The notes under the pieces are model-generated. The model did not search any database and had not been told where the DNA came from. It was given only the letters and a program-made list of their open reading frames with translations. From Paenibacillus sp. ACRRX (GTDB lineage: Bacteria; Bacillota; Bacilli; Paenibacillales; Paenibacillaceae): a stretch of 55,839 nucleotides of DNA. Positions within the stretch are counted from its first letter, which is position 1; the number at the start of each line of letters is the position of its first letter. The stretch spans positions 1-55,839 of the forward strand of contig NZ_JAKRNK010000015.1 of assembly GCF_022346885.1 (NCBI RefSeq), written 5' to 3'. Of this stretch, positions 10,501 through 21,200 are shown piece by piece. Position numbers and translations under genes: made by a program.

Positions 10501-13500
10501 AACAATTAGTTGCTTCAATCTGGAGCCAAGTACTCGGAATTGAGGATATTGGTTGTTATGATTCATTCTTTGAATTGGGTGGGCACTCACTACTAGCAAC
10601 ACAGGTGGTTTCTCGTTTACGTGAATCTTTTGATGTTAATTTGCAACTGAGGGAGTTATTTGAGCACTCCACTGTAGAAAGACTTGCAAACAGGATTACA
10701 GAGCTGCGAAAGGGAGAAGGGAATCGGAAACTTCCAATTCTGCAGTCCCGTGTAAACGAGGGAGGTTATCCACTTTCATATGCACAACAACGGTTATGGT
10801 TCCTTGAGCAGTTTGAGCCAAACAGTGCTTTATATAACATACCAAGTTCATGGCATTTGACAGGCAAATGGGATATAGAAGCGATACAACATAGTATTCA
10901 TACACTGATTAAGAGGCATGAAGTACTTCGAACTATCGTTAAAGAGACAGACGGAACGCCTTTGCAGTTCATACAAGCTCACGTACCAACCACTTGGGAC
11001 ATTAAGGAACTCCAACACCTTTCAAAAGAAGCAAGAGAGTTAGAACTCAAGCGGTTAACATATGAGGAGGCAAACACTCCATTTAATCTGGAAGCAGGTC
11101 CGTTATTTCGTATGAAGTGGATCCAAATGGATAAAGAAGAGTGGATCTTCCTATGTACGATGCATCATATTATTTCAGATGGTTGGTCAATGAATATCTT
11201 CATCAAGGAATTGACAGCCATTTACGATGAGAATGTGCATGGGATACCATCGTTACTTTCAGCACCAACTGTTAAGTATGCTGATTTTGCAACATGGCAA
11301 CAGGAATGGTTAAAGGATGAGATTCTTGAAGATCAATTGCTATTCTGGAAAGAACAGCTAGCAGGGGAACTGCCAGTGCTACAATTACCAACTGATTACG
11401 TTCGTCCTAGCCAGCAATCATATAAAGGCGCGGTTCACCATTTTTTGCTTCCAAAATCACTTGTAAGTCAGTTGAAATCGGTAGGACGCGAACAGAATTG
11501 CACATTGTTTATGACATTGTTGGCTGCTTATCAAGCATTCTTATCTCGGTATACAGGGCAAATGGATATTATAGTAGGTAGTCCAATTGCGAATCGTAAC
11601 CATAGAGAGATTGAAGAAGTTATGGGTCTATTTGTAAACACTCTTGTATACCGAGCAGACTTATCTAATGCCCCCACCTTCAAAGCATTACTAGCAAATA
11701 TTCAGAAAATGGCACTTCAAGTGCATGATCATCAAGATGTTCCATTTGAAAAAATAGTAGAAGCATTACAACCTGAACGAAGTATGAGCCACTCTCCAAT
11801 CTTCCAAACTATGTTTAACTGGCAAACAGACTTTCCTGTGTTACTAGAGTTTACAGATCGACAAATGGAATGGATGGCTACTTCATTAGCCTCTGCCAAA
11901 TTTGATCTGACAGTAACAATGGGAGAAACAGAGCAAGGGCTCTATACTGCTTTTGAATACAATACAGATATATTTGAATTGAGCACAATAAAACGAATGT
12001 CAGAGCATTTTGGATATTGGTTACAACAGGTAGCCACTAATCCAGAATTGCCACTAAGAAGTCTAGAACTCATGAGTTCAGACGCTATGAAACAAATGCT
12101 GGAAGACTGGAATAACAATGTAATTGAATATCCAAAGGAACTACTACTCCATGAATTAATTGATGCACAAGCGATTAGTCAGCCAGATGGGGTAGCTTTA
12201 GTATTTGGGGATATGCAGTTAACGTATAAAGTACTTCAAGAACGTTCAAACAACTTAGCACATTATTTGAAAAAAAAGGGTGTTGGTCCTGAATTCCTAG
12301 TAGGGATATGCATGGAACGATCATTAGAAATGGTTGTTGGACTTCTAGGAGTCCTAAAAGCAGGCGGTGCATATGTGCCTCTTGATCCAACCTATCCGAT
12401 ACATCGACTACAATACATGGTTCAAGATGCAGGAATAAAGATTGTTATAGCCCCTGATCACTTAACTGCGTGGTTACCAGAAGGCACTGAGATTGTTTCC
12501 TTGAATAGAGAAGAGTACTGTTCAAACTCGATGACTACTGTACCTGAAAGTAAGCCTGCTTTATCCAATGCAGCTTATGTTATTTATACTTCGGGTTCGA
12601 CAGGTAATCCCAAAGGTGTTGTGGTTGAACATGGGAATTTGCTGAATTTTATGTTTACTATGAAGCGGCGTCTTACTTTTAATAATAAAGATACTTGGTT
12701 GGCTTGTACCTCTATTTCGTTTGATATTTCAATCTTGGAGCTTTTCTACCCGCTTGTTGCTGGTGGAACAGTAGTAATAGCTAGTCAGGAAGAAATTTCG
12801 GATGGTCACAAACTTGTTGAGTTAATTGAGGATTCCAGTGCAACTTATATGCAAGCAACACCGATGATGTGGCATTTGTTGCTTGATAGTGGGTATGTAC
12901 CTTCCACTAGTTTAACGGTATTAGTAGGTGGAGAAGCTTTATCGGAAGTACTGGCAGAAGCGTTGACCCAAGGTGGGGGACAAGTATTTAATATGTTTGG
13001 TCCGACTGAAAGTACAATATGGTCAACCATGTGGAAAGTGGATCCAGGACAAGCAATTTCTATTGGCCGACCAATATGTAATACGGATGTTTATGTGTTA
13101 GATGCTAATCTACAACCTATGCCAATTGGTACGGTGGGAGAGCTCTATATTGGTGGTGCTGGTGTTGCTAGGGGCTATCTGAATCATCCTCAGTTAACTG
13201 CTGATCGATTTATTGGACACCCTTTTAGCAGCCAAAATGGTGCTCGCTTATATAGAACAGGGGACTTGGTAAAATATTTGGATAATGGAAATCTAGAGTA
13301 TATAGGACGAATGGATCATCAAGTCAAAGTTAAAGGATTCCGTATTGAGTTAGGCGAGATTGAAGCATTATTAAGTAAGCATCCTTCGGTGAAACAAGTG
13401 GTCGTTATCGTTCGTGATAATGAAAATGGAGGGAAATGGATTGTAGCATATGTTGTTGGAGATGGAGATGCGAAAATATGGAGGAGATATGTAAAGGAGC

Positions 13501-15272
13501 ATCTGCCTTACTACATGGTTCCATCTCATTTTGTCAATATGGAAACACTTCCGGTGACACCGAATGGAAAAATTAATCGTAATGCACTGCCTGCAGTTGA
13601 CTTTCAGCGCACGGAGGAAGGTTATATAGCCCCATCCAATGCTAAGGAGAGAGTATTAACTGACATATGGGAGCAAGTTCTAGGCATCAGCAACATTAGC
13701 ATTGACGATAATTTCTTTGAACACGGCGGTGATTCCATTATAAGTACTAAAGTTATATCGCTTGCTAATAAAGCGGGTTTGCAGCTTAGTTTAAAACAAT
13801 TGTTTGAGCACCAGACAATTGCTGAGCTGGCTCTTGTGGCAAAACAATCCGAACCAGCCCCATTAATGCAAGGGGAAGTAACAGGGGAAATTCCATTGAC
13901 ACTGTTCCAATACCGGTTCTTTAAGCACGATTATTCTCATCTTCATAGATATTATCAATCTGTAATGTTGTTACCGTGTGAACGACTAGATGTTAATCAT
14001 CTGCGTAAGGCATTCCAACATATAGTTGATCATCATGATGCCCTGCGGCTTCGTTATGAGATGCTGTCTGCTGACAAATGGATCCAAATTCATAATGGCA
14101 CTGGACAAGAGGTTCCACTAGAGATTATTAAGCTTGATGGAACGGAAAAAAAAGGGTGGGACCAAGAGATTAAACAAAAAATTCAGGAACAAGAAGAATG
14201 TATGGACCTTCAAACAGGACCCCTGCTGAGAGCTATTTATTTTGATGAAGGGGAGGCTTCATCTGGACGGTTATTTATCATGATTCATCAGTTGGTAGTA
14301 GATGAGGTCTCATGGCGTATATTTATTGAGGATTTACAGACAGCCTACAGCCAGTTGAACAATGGAGAACGCATAAAATTACCTGTGAAAAGCACTTCAT
14401 TTAAAGAGTGGGCTGAAAGTGTAACTGACTTAGTCCAAGCAAGTAACATAGATGATGTAGAAATAAAAGCGGAACAGGTAATAGTGTCTGCTGTGGATGA
14501 AGACCAAACAAATAAAAACGATAATCAAATTACTGTACTGTTGAGTGAAGTTGAAACAAAAACGTTACTGCAGGACGCTTTAGCCATGTATAAGGCAAAT
14601 ATGAGTGAGTTACTGCTTGCATCAATGGTGAGCGCATTATATGAGTATACGAAAAAATCCTCAATGATCATTCATTTACAAGATCATGAGCGTATGAACA
14701 CGATAACGGGGGTGGATATTACCAGAACGATCGGCTGTTTTGCACGCTCATATCCTGTTCAACTGAACTTATTGAATGCTTCTACACCGGTGGAAGTACT
14801 AAAGTGTGTAAAGGAATCAATCCGTCGTCTTCCCAACGGTGGCACTGACACACATGCTACGCACTATAGAAGACATGATATAGCAGTAATGTTACTACAA
14901 GAGCATGAGCCTTTAATAAGTTTGAATTATTTTGGGCAGTTTGACAAACTGATCGCTTCTAATTCCTTATTTATGGAACAATTTGATTTCGATGTTGTTA
15001 GTCATAATCCTGAATCATCAAATTCAATTGATGTTAATGGACTGGTAATAGATAATAAACTGCTAATCACATGGAAATGCGGCAATCATCAATGGAGTCC
15101 TGCAATTATAGAAGCGGTTGCCAAGAAGATGTTGGAGCACCTTAAATTGTTTGGTGCTTGTTCATTTATGGAAGCTGCCTATACAGTATCAGATTTTGCG
15201 GATGCGGACCTTTCCGAGAAGTCTTTGAACAAATTTTTGAACAAACTGTCAAAGAAAAGAGGAAGAAAATGA
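7560..15272 (+). CDS. NRPS, modules 2-3: C-A(Thr)-PCP-C-A(Gly)-PCP-E(degenerate)
   Basis: This 2570-residue synthetase adds residues 2 and 3. The first C domain (H144-H145, D149) begins at the N-terminus with an acceptor-type docking segment and follows an E-terminated protein, so a D-donor type is expected. The first A domain has pocket D-F-W-N-I-G-M-V-H-K, the Thr code; PCP serine is 1010. The second C domain (SYAQQRLWF near 1070, HH from 1202) is the common L-type. The second A domain reads D-I-L-Q-L-G-M-I-W-K, one change from the usual Gly code; PCP serine is 2059 (GGDS). The terminal E domain is abnormal: HHxxxDG has become H2243-Q2244-xxx-D2248-E2249, GHGR is lost, and the RTVGWF motif reads RTIGCF. 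Epimerization is therefore unlikely and, for Gly, unnecessary. The C-terminus carries a TVSDF docking segment. GAGG at 7550-7553 sets ATG 7560; the stop overlaps the next start by ATGA. Confidence 0.93.
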   Translation: MSAIVDIYALSPLQEGILFHTLYDSQDEYSSAYINQLSLLLLGPLDVGIFAESWNHLVQKHDIFRTVFVWENIEQPVQAVYENTQFTLKNEDWTHLSQDEQVEELKKLMEVDRFVGFQLDEAPLMRVTIINEAEDKFRLVVTYHHLLLDGWSSSLILYELLNTYKNIKSGKLLSLVRPPSYEKYIRWIKEQDHSQAEKFWREELKGFSAPTPLGISNRFAIKEIGFAESVTLLTREQTQALEKWAKMNQLTLNTLFQGAWSYLLSRYSGDNDVVYGVTSSGRPANLNGVEKMIGLFINTLPTRVSIPDHITILEWLQGIQNKELIRREYEYTSLTNIQGWSEVPRGTPMFHTLYVYENYPMTSFNDNLGFEIVDMKREEQTNYPLSLVVVPGERISIQLMYDKGKIDSDSILRIQGHLKQVLSELIMDKDRTLSEIVYLTPEEKMQLFEEWNSVSKPYLSNDMIHRQFEKQAAARPDAVAVVFEKQELTYAKLNNFANQLAHYLRKRGVGPETLVGICMERSVDMVIGILGILKAGGAYVPLDPTNPQQRLQYIIKDSEIKLILSQLDSHSWLSDGVDIISMNNFRELISHESIEAPTSEVKPDQLAYIIYTSGSTGNPKGVMVEHRNVVRLFHATEKWFHFNEDDVWTLFHSYAFDFSVWEIFGALLYGGRLVVVPYLTSRSPEEFYQLLLQEKVTVLNQTPSAFKQLTQVYEAYNNNSVHMSLRYVIFGGEALEASSLLPWFKKHNEGSIQFVNMYGITETTVHVTYYPVTKYDVEHGLNNVIGRPIPDLQLYVLDSDLKPVAVGIAGELYVGGAGVARGYLNRTDLTSERFIDHQIEGKYGGRLYRTGDIVKYTCNGDLEYIGRADTQVKIRGFRIELGEIEAALIQHPEVKQAIVLVREDQIGDKYLVAYVCGSGDPLSWKEHIKALLPSYMVPAYLVKLEGMVPLTSNGKVDTAALFALQWQVNDNQVTAPRGHSEQLVASIWSQVLGIEDIGCYDSFFELGGHSLLATQVVSRLRESFDVNLQLRELFEHSTVERLANRITELRKGEGNRKLPILQSRVNEGGYPLSYAQQRLWFLEQFEPNSALYNIPSSWHLTGKWDIEAIQHSIHTLIKRHEVLRTIVKETDGTPLQFIQAHVPTTWDIKELQHLSKEARELELKRLTYEEANTPFNLEAGPLFRMKWIQMDKEEWIFLCTMHHIISDGWSMNIFIKELTAIYDENVHGIPSLLSAPTVKYADFATWQQEWLKDEILEDQLLFWKEQLAGELPVLQLPTDYVRPSQQSYKGAVHHFLLPKSLVSQLKSVGREQNCTLFMTLLAAYQAFLSRYTGQMDIIVGSPIANRNHREIEEVMGLFVNTLVYRADLSNAPTFKALLANIQKMALQVHDHQDVPFEKIVEALQPERSMSHSPIFQTMFNWQTDFPVLLEFTDRQMEWMATSLASAKFDLTVTMGETEQGLYTAFEYNTDIFELSTIKRMSEHFGYWLQQVATNPELPLRSLELMSSDAMKQMLEDWNNNVIEYPKELLLHELIDAQAISQPDGVALVFGDMQLTYKVLQERSNNLAHYLKKKGVGPEFLVGICMERSLEMVVGLLGVLKAGGAYVPLDPTYPIHRLQYMVQDAGIKIVIAPDHLTAWLPEGTEIVSLNREEYCSNSMTTVPESKPALSNAAYVIYTSGSTGNPKGVVVEHGNLLNFMFTMKRRLTFNNKDTWLACTSISFDISILELFYPLVAGGTVVIASQEEISDGHKLVELIEDSSATYMQATPMMWHLLLDSGYVPSTSLTVLVGGEALSEVLAEALTQGGGQVFNMFGPTESTIWSTMWKVDPGQAISIGRPICNTDVYVLDANLQPMPIGTVGELYIGGAGVARGYLNHPQLTADRFIGHPFSSQNGARLYRTGDLVKYLDNGNLEYIGRMDHQVKVKGFRIELGEIEALLSKHPSVKQVVVIVRDNENGGKWIVAYVVGDGDAKIWRRYVKEHLPYYMVPSHFVNMETLPVTPNGKINRNALPAVDFQRTEEGYIAPSNAKERVLTDIWEQVLGISNISIDDNFFEHGGDSIISTKVISLANKAGLQLSLKQLFEHQTIAELALVAKQSEPAPLMQGEVTGEIPLTLFQYRFFKHDYSHLHRYYQSVMLLPCERLDVNHLRKAFQHIVDHHDALRLRYEMLSADKWIQIHNGTGQEVPLEIIKLDGTEKKGWDQEIKQKIQEQEECMDLQTGPLLRAIYFDEGEASSGRLFIMIHQLVVDEVSWRIFIEDLQTAYSQLNNGERIKLPVKSTSFKEWAESVTDLVQASNIDDVEIKAEQVIVSAVDEDQTNKNDNQITVLLSEVETKTLLQDALAMYKANMSELLLASMVSALYEYTKKSSMIIHLQDHERMNTITGVDITRTIGCFARSYPVQLNLLNASTPVEVLKCVKESIRRLPNGGTDTHATHYRRHDIAVMLLQEHEPLISLNYFGQFDKLIASNSLFMEQFDFDVVSHNPESSNSIDVNGLVIDNKLLITWKCGNHQWSPAIIEAVAKKMLEHLKLFGACSFMEAAYTVSDFADADLSEKSLNKFLNKLSKKRGRK

Positions 15273-18200
15273 GTGAGATTATAGATATATATGGCTTGTC
15301 ACCCATTCAAAAGGGAATGCTTTTCCATACGCTTTATGATCAACATGAACAACATTCATCTTCTTACATCACTCAATTAAGCTTCCAAATTAAAGGGTGT
15401 CTTGATTTTGATTCATTTGAGCAGGCTTGGAAACTGATGATCGAAAGACATGATATATTTCGAACTACATTTGAATGGGGAGAATCAGAGGAACCTTTCC
15501 AAGTTGTGTTTCATGATGCAAGTTTTTCATTGAAGTTAAAAGATTGGTCTACCTTATCTAAGGTAGACTTAAATCAAAAAACAAGACAATATATGGAGTC
15601 CGACCGGGCTGAGGGGTTTCAGTTGGATGAGGCACCCTTAATGCGCGTTACGATAATTACTGAGGGTGAGCTGTCTTACAGAGTGATTTGGACTTATCAT
15701 CATCTTTTATTAGATGGCTGGAGTATACCTTTAGTACTGAGTGAGGTGGTTCGTTATTATGATAGTGTGAGCGGAGGCACTGCACTCAGCTTGCCAACTC
15801 TTCCTAGCTATAAGAATTATATTAAATGGCTTAAACAGCAGGATAGCCATCAAGCGGAGAAATTTTGGCGTAACGAATTAAATGGATTTAAGACACCAAC
15901 GTCATTACAGATGATTCAGACAAACACAGATAAGATCTATGGCTATGACGAGCTGACATATTATTTGACTCTAAAACAGACAAAAGAGCTGACAGAATGG
16001 GCCAGGACAAATCAGGTTACTTTAAATACAGTCATCCAAGGTGCCTGGGCATTTCTATTAAGCCGATATAGTGGTGAGAAAGATGTAGTATATGGTGTAA
16101 CCAGCTCAGGTAGGACATCAGAGTTACCTAATATAGATAAAATGGTAGGGTTATTTATTAGTACACTACCCGCACGTATTCAAGCACCAAATCAAGCAAA
16201 AATAAGAGATTGGATGCGTAGTCTCCAATTAAAAGATATGTATCGTAGACAATACGAGTACACTTCGCTGATAGATATCCAAGGGTGGAGTGAGATAGAA
16301 AGAGGAACTCCCTTGTTCCAATCTTTATTTGTATTTGAGAATTATCCGATTGAGATTGGAGAATTATCTACTACATTTCAAATTCATGATTTTCAAGGAC
16401 GTGAACAAACTAACTATCCATTCAGTTTAATTGTAACTCCTGGAGATCAAATATCGCTAAAGTTTATGTTTGATAGGAGTAAATTTGACCAAGATACTGT
16501 AAATCGTATCTATGGCCACCTAAATCAAGTTTTAACTGAGATAGTTACTAATAATAAGGAGACGCTTGGGGATATTTCTTATCTAACTCCGACGGAACAG
16601 AAACAGGTAATTGAATATTGGAATGACACAACTTCAGAATATCCTCGTCAAAGTGTAGTACATGCACTATTTGAACAACAAGTTCTACAACAACCACAGG
16701 CAATTGCGGCAATTTTTGAGGACATGGAAGGGCTTGCATATAATGAGCTAAACGAACAAGCAAACCGCTTGGCACACTTTTTGATAAAAAAAGGTGTAGG
16801 ACCGGAGTCCTTGGTGGGGATATGTATGGAACGTTCGTTGGACATGATTGTTTGCCTATTAGGTATTTTGAAGGCTGGAGGGGCCTATGTACCTTTAGAT
16901 CCAACATATCCTGAACAACGTCTACGTTATATTGTAGATGATGCCACTATTAGTATCGTAATCACACAAGAGAAGTTATGTGAAGTTCTACCAAAATGTG
17001 CGGATTTGATATGTATAGATAACATTCGAGATCAATTATTAAAGGAAAGTGCACACAATCCTCCTATTCAAGTGAGTGCGGATAATTTAGCTTACGTTAT
17101 ATATACCTCGGGAACAACAGGGAATCCTAAGGGAGCAATGGTTACTCATCGAGGCTTGGTGAACTATGTTTGGTGGGCTAATAAAATATATTTAGGAGAA
17201 AAGAAGCTCCATTTTCCGTTGTATACCTCATTGGCTTTTGATCTGACGGTTACGTCGATATATGTACCTTTAATCTCAGGAAATCAAATTATTATATATG
17301 AGGAAGGGGATCCCCTATTAAAGCTGTATGACATTATTGAGGATCAGCGCATAGGAATTATCAAGTTAACTCCTGCACACATGAAGGCATTAGAGGGCGT
17401 GCCTAGATCCTCAAGTGTTACTAAGTTACAAAAGCTAATCGTTGGGGGAGAGAAGCTAACGACAGAATCTGCTCATAAAATTTATGATCAATTTAATCAA
17501 ACTGTGAAGATTTATAACGAGTATGGTCCTACGGAGACGACTGTAGGCTGTATGACTTATATATTTGATAATCAGGCAACTTTAATGGAAAGTGTGCCTA
17601 TTGGGGTTCCTGCTGACAATGTAATCATTTATGTATTAGATGATTCATTAAAGCCGGTTACGTATGGGGTATATGGTGAGATGTATATTGCTGGCGATGG
17701 ATTAGCAAGAGGGTATCTCAACCGTCCGGAATTAACAGAGGAAAAGTTCATCACTAACCCTTTTGTAGACGGCCAAAAAATGTACAAGACAGGGGATATT
17801 GCTCGTCGGCTTCAAGATGGTAACTTAGAGTATGTGGATAGAATAGATAATCAAGTCAAGATTAGAGGGTATAGGATTGAGTTAGGAGAGATCGAGGCGG
17901 TATTGAGCCAACACCCTACTGTGAAGCAAGTAGTGGTGCTTGCACGCGAAGATGAGCCAGGAAATAAGCGCTTGGTAGCCTATATCGTAGCTAACAATGC
18001 TGGAGAACATTATGAAGAGTGGATACGATTTGCGAAATCAAAGTTACCAAGTTACATGCTCCCTACTAATTTCATAACACTTGAATCATTTCCACTTACT
18101 CTTAATGGAAAGATCAATACAAAAGCCTTGCCGGTACCTCATATGCAGTTGGCCCAAAACTGTTATGTAGCCCCTCGAAATTCATTGGAGGAATTAGTCG

Positions 18201-21200
18201 CGTCTATTTGGGGGGAAATTTTAGGTGAGGAAAAAGTCAGTATATATGATTCGTTTTTTGATTTAGGTGGGCATTCTCTTTTAGCAACGCAAGTTGTTTC
18301 TCGAATCCGAGAAGCATTTGAAATTGACCTGCCACTACGCGAGTTATTTGAACATACTACGGTTGAAGCATTGACAGAACGGATTATTCAACTGCGTAGA
18401 GTAGCAAGAACAGAGCCTTTAATTAATTTCCAGACAGTAGGGAGGGACAAGGTAATCCCTCTGTCTTATGCGCAGCAACGTTTATGGTTTCTCGATCGTT
18501 TGGATCCGAACAGTGCACAATATAATATTTCGAATGTATGGCGCTTTAAAGGAGCTTGGGAAGTCGAAGTGCTGAAGAATAAATTAAACGGCATGTTTGA
18601 GCGCCATGAAATACTACGGACTGTTATTAAAGAACAAGATGGTATTCCTACACAGTCCATCCAGAATTATCAGGCACAGACATGGGATGTTATTGACCTA
18701 TCTAAGATATCTTCTGAGGAACAAGAGGCTGAGATCAAGCGTTTGATGGGAATAGAAGCGCTAAAACCATTTGATTTGATCAAAGGGCCACTTATTAGAA
18801 TTCAGTGGATACAAGTGGCATCGGATGATTGGGTATTTCTATCTTCGCTGCATCATTTGATTTCAGATGGATGGTCTATGAATATTTTTATGAAAGAGTG
18901 GCTCTCTTTATATGAAGCAGAGGTTACTGGGAAGGGAGTCCAAGCTTCTTCGTGTCCACTCCAATTCGCAGATTTCACAGTATGGCAAAGGGAATGGCTT
19001 ACTGAAAAGGAATTAGAGCATCAACTGCAGTATTGGAGACAGCTATTGTCTGGTGACATACCAGTCCTGCAGTTACCAATAGACAGTCTGCGTCCTAGTG
19101 TTCAAGCTGGTCGTGGTGCTACACACCGAACTGTTATTTCGCAAGATCTTTATTTACGATTAAAAGCATTAAGTCGACAGGAAAATGCAACGCTTTTTAT
19201 GACTCTATTAGCTGCCTATCAAGGCTTTTTGTCACGTTATACAGGGCAAAAAGACATTTTGGTAGGAAGTCCGATTTCCAATAGACATCATAAGGGTACA
19301 GAAGGTATCATTGGATTTTTTGTAAATACTCTGGTATATCGAGCTAATCTTTCCTATGACCCTACTTTTCAAGATTTGTTAGGACAGATGCGTCAACAAG
19401 CACTACTGGCCCACGATTACCAAGATGTTCCGTTTGAGAAAATTGTAGAGGCGATACAGCCTGAGCGTAGTTTGAGTCATTCCCCTATATTCCAAACCGT
19501 GTTTAATTGGGTCACGGATGTAAGAGAAAGATATGAGTGGGATAAAAGGACTCTTGAGTTGATTGACGAGCCGTCATCCGTATCTAAATTTGATTTAACT
19601 ATGACGATAGCTGAACTCAGTGATGGTCTGAGTGTTATGTTTGAATATAATACGGACTTATTTTATGATGCGACGATTGTTCGTATGGGAGATCACTTTG
19701 TTAACTGGCTTAATGAAGTGACTATGAAGTTTGAAGAACCACTCAGCAAGTTAGAATTGATGTCTAAACCTGAACTGAAGCTTGTATTAGAAGAATGGAA
19801 CAGTACGTCTGTGAACTATCCACAAGGGGTAGTTACAGACCTGATTGGAAAGCAGGCCAATTTCCGTCCCGATGATATCGCAGTGGTATTTGAATCAGAG
19901 TACCTTACCTATAAGGAGCTAGACGAACGCTCTAATCAACTTGCACACTATTTGTTGAATCGGGGTCTCGTATCAGAACAAGTGGTTGGAGTTTGCTTAG
20001 AACGCTCTTTAGACATGATTGTTGGAATAGTGGCAGTGCTAAAGGCTGGTGGTGCTTACGTGCCTATGGATCCAGCATATCCTCCATTGCGTCTGCAATA
20101 CATGCTTCAGGATGCAAAGATAAAATGGGTGCTCACACAGGATCATCTGAATGAATGGATACCTGCAGAAACGGATTGCATCTGTCTCAATCTTGAAAAA
20201 CAAAGGATTGCAGAAGAAAGTGTGTTCATACCTGACAGCAAAATTACATGTAATAGTTTGGCGTATGTTATTTATACTTCAGGTTCCACAGGAAATCCTA
20301 AGGGAGTTTTGATTGAGCATAAAGGCTTATTTAATCTTGTATTGGCGCAAATAGACTTATTCCAAATAACATCGGAAAGTAAAGTGATTCAATTTGCCTC
20401 ATTCTCTTTTGATGCTGCTGTATCTGAAATCTTTACTAGTTTAGCGGCAGGAGCGACTTTATATATCGCCAGTCAAGAAGATGTGATGCCAACTCAGCCA
20501 CTTACAAATTTTTTGAGGAACAACAAGATTACTCATGCGACTCTTCCGCCTACTGTTTTGGGGATGCTTAATGATAAAGGACTCACTGATCTTTTAGTTG
20601 TTGTCTCAGCAGGTTCAACTTGCACAGAGGAATTAGCAACACGATGGTCTAAAGATCATATTTTTATCAATGCCTATGGCCCAACAGAGGTTACAATTTG
20701 CGCAACTGGAGGTATTTATTGTGGGCATAATCAGCCTCCAATTGGCCGACCGATAGCAAATATGACAACTTATGTACTTGACGATAATCTTCAACCATTG
20801 CCGATTGGAGTAGCGGGTGAATTATATGTTGGTGGGGCGGGTGTTGCTCGAGGATATCTTGGACAAGCTGCATTAACCGCTGAAAAATTTATATTGAATC
20901 CATATGATAGCAGTCTGACACCTTCCCGACTTTATAAAACAGGTGATCTAGTTAAACTACTGCCGACTGGTGAATTAGTGTATCTTGGTCGGATAGACAA
21001 TCAAGTAAAACTGCGTGGTTATCGAATCGAATTGGGAGAGATCGAAGAAGTTCTAAGCAAACATCCTACGGTTACAGACGTGGCTGTTGTAGTTCGCGAG
21101 AATGGATCAGATGAAGTGCAACTGATTGCTTATATTGTTGGTTCAGGTGAGGGGCATGTATCAGAATGGAGAGAATACGTAAAGTTGCAACTGCCTAGTT

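Noticed and set aside
15158..15268. Longer N-terminus for the third NRPS
   Set aside because: The ATGA overlap at 15269 after AGAGGAAG gives the usual docking-type start; the extension reads the upstream docking segment out of frame.
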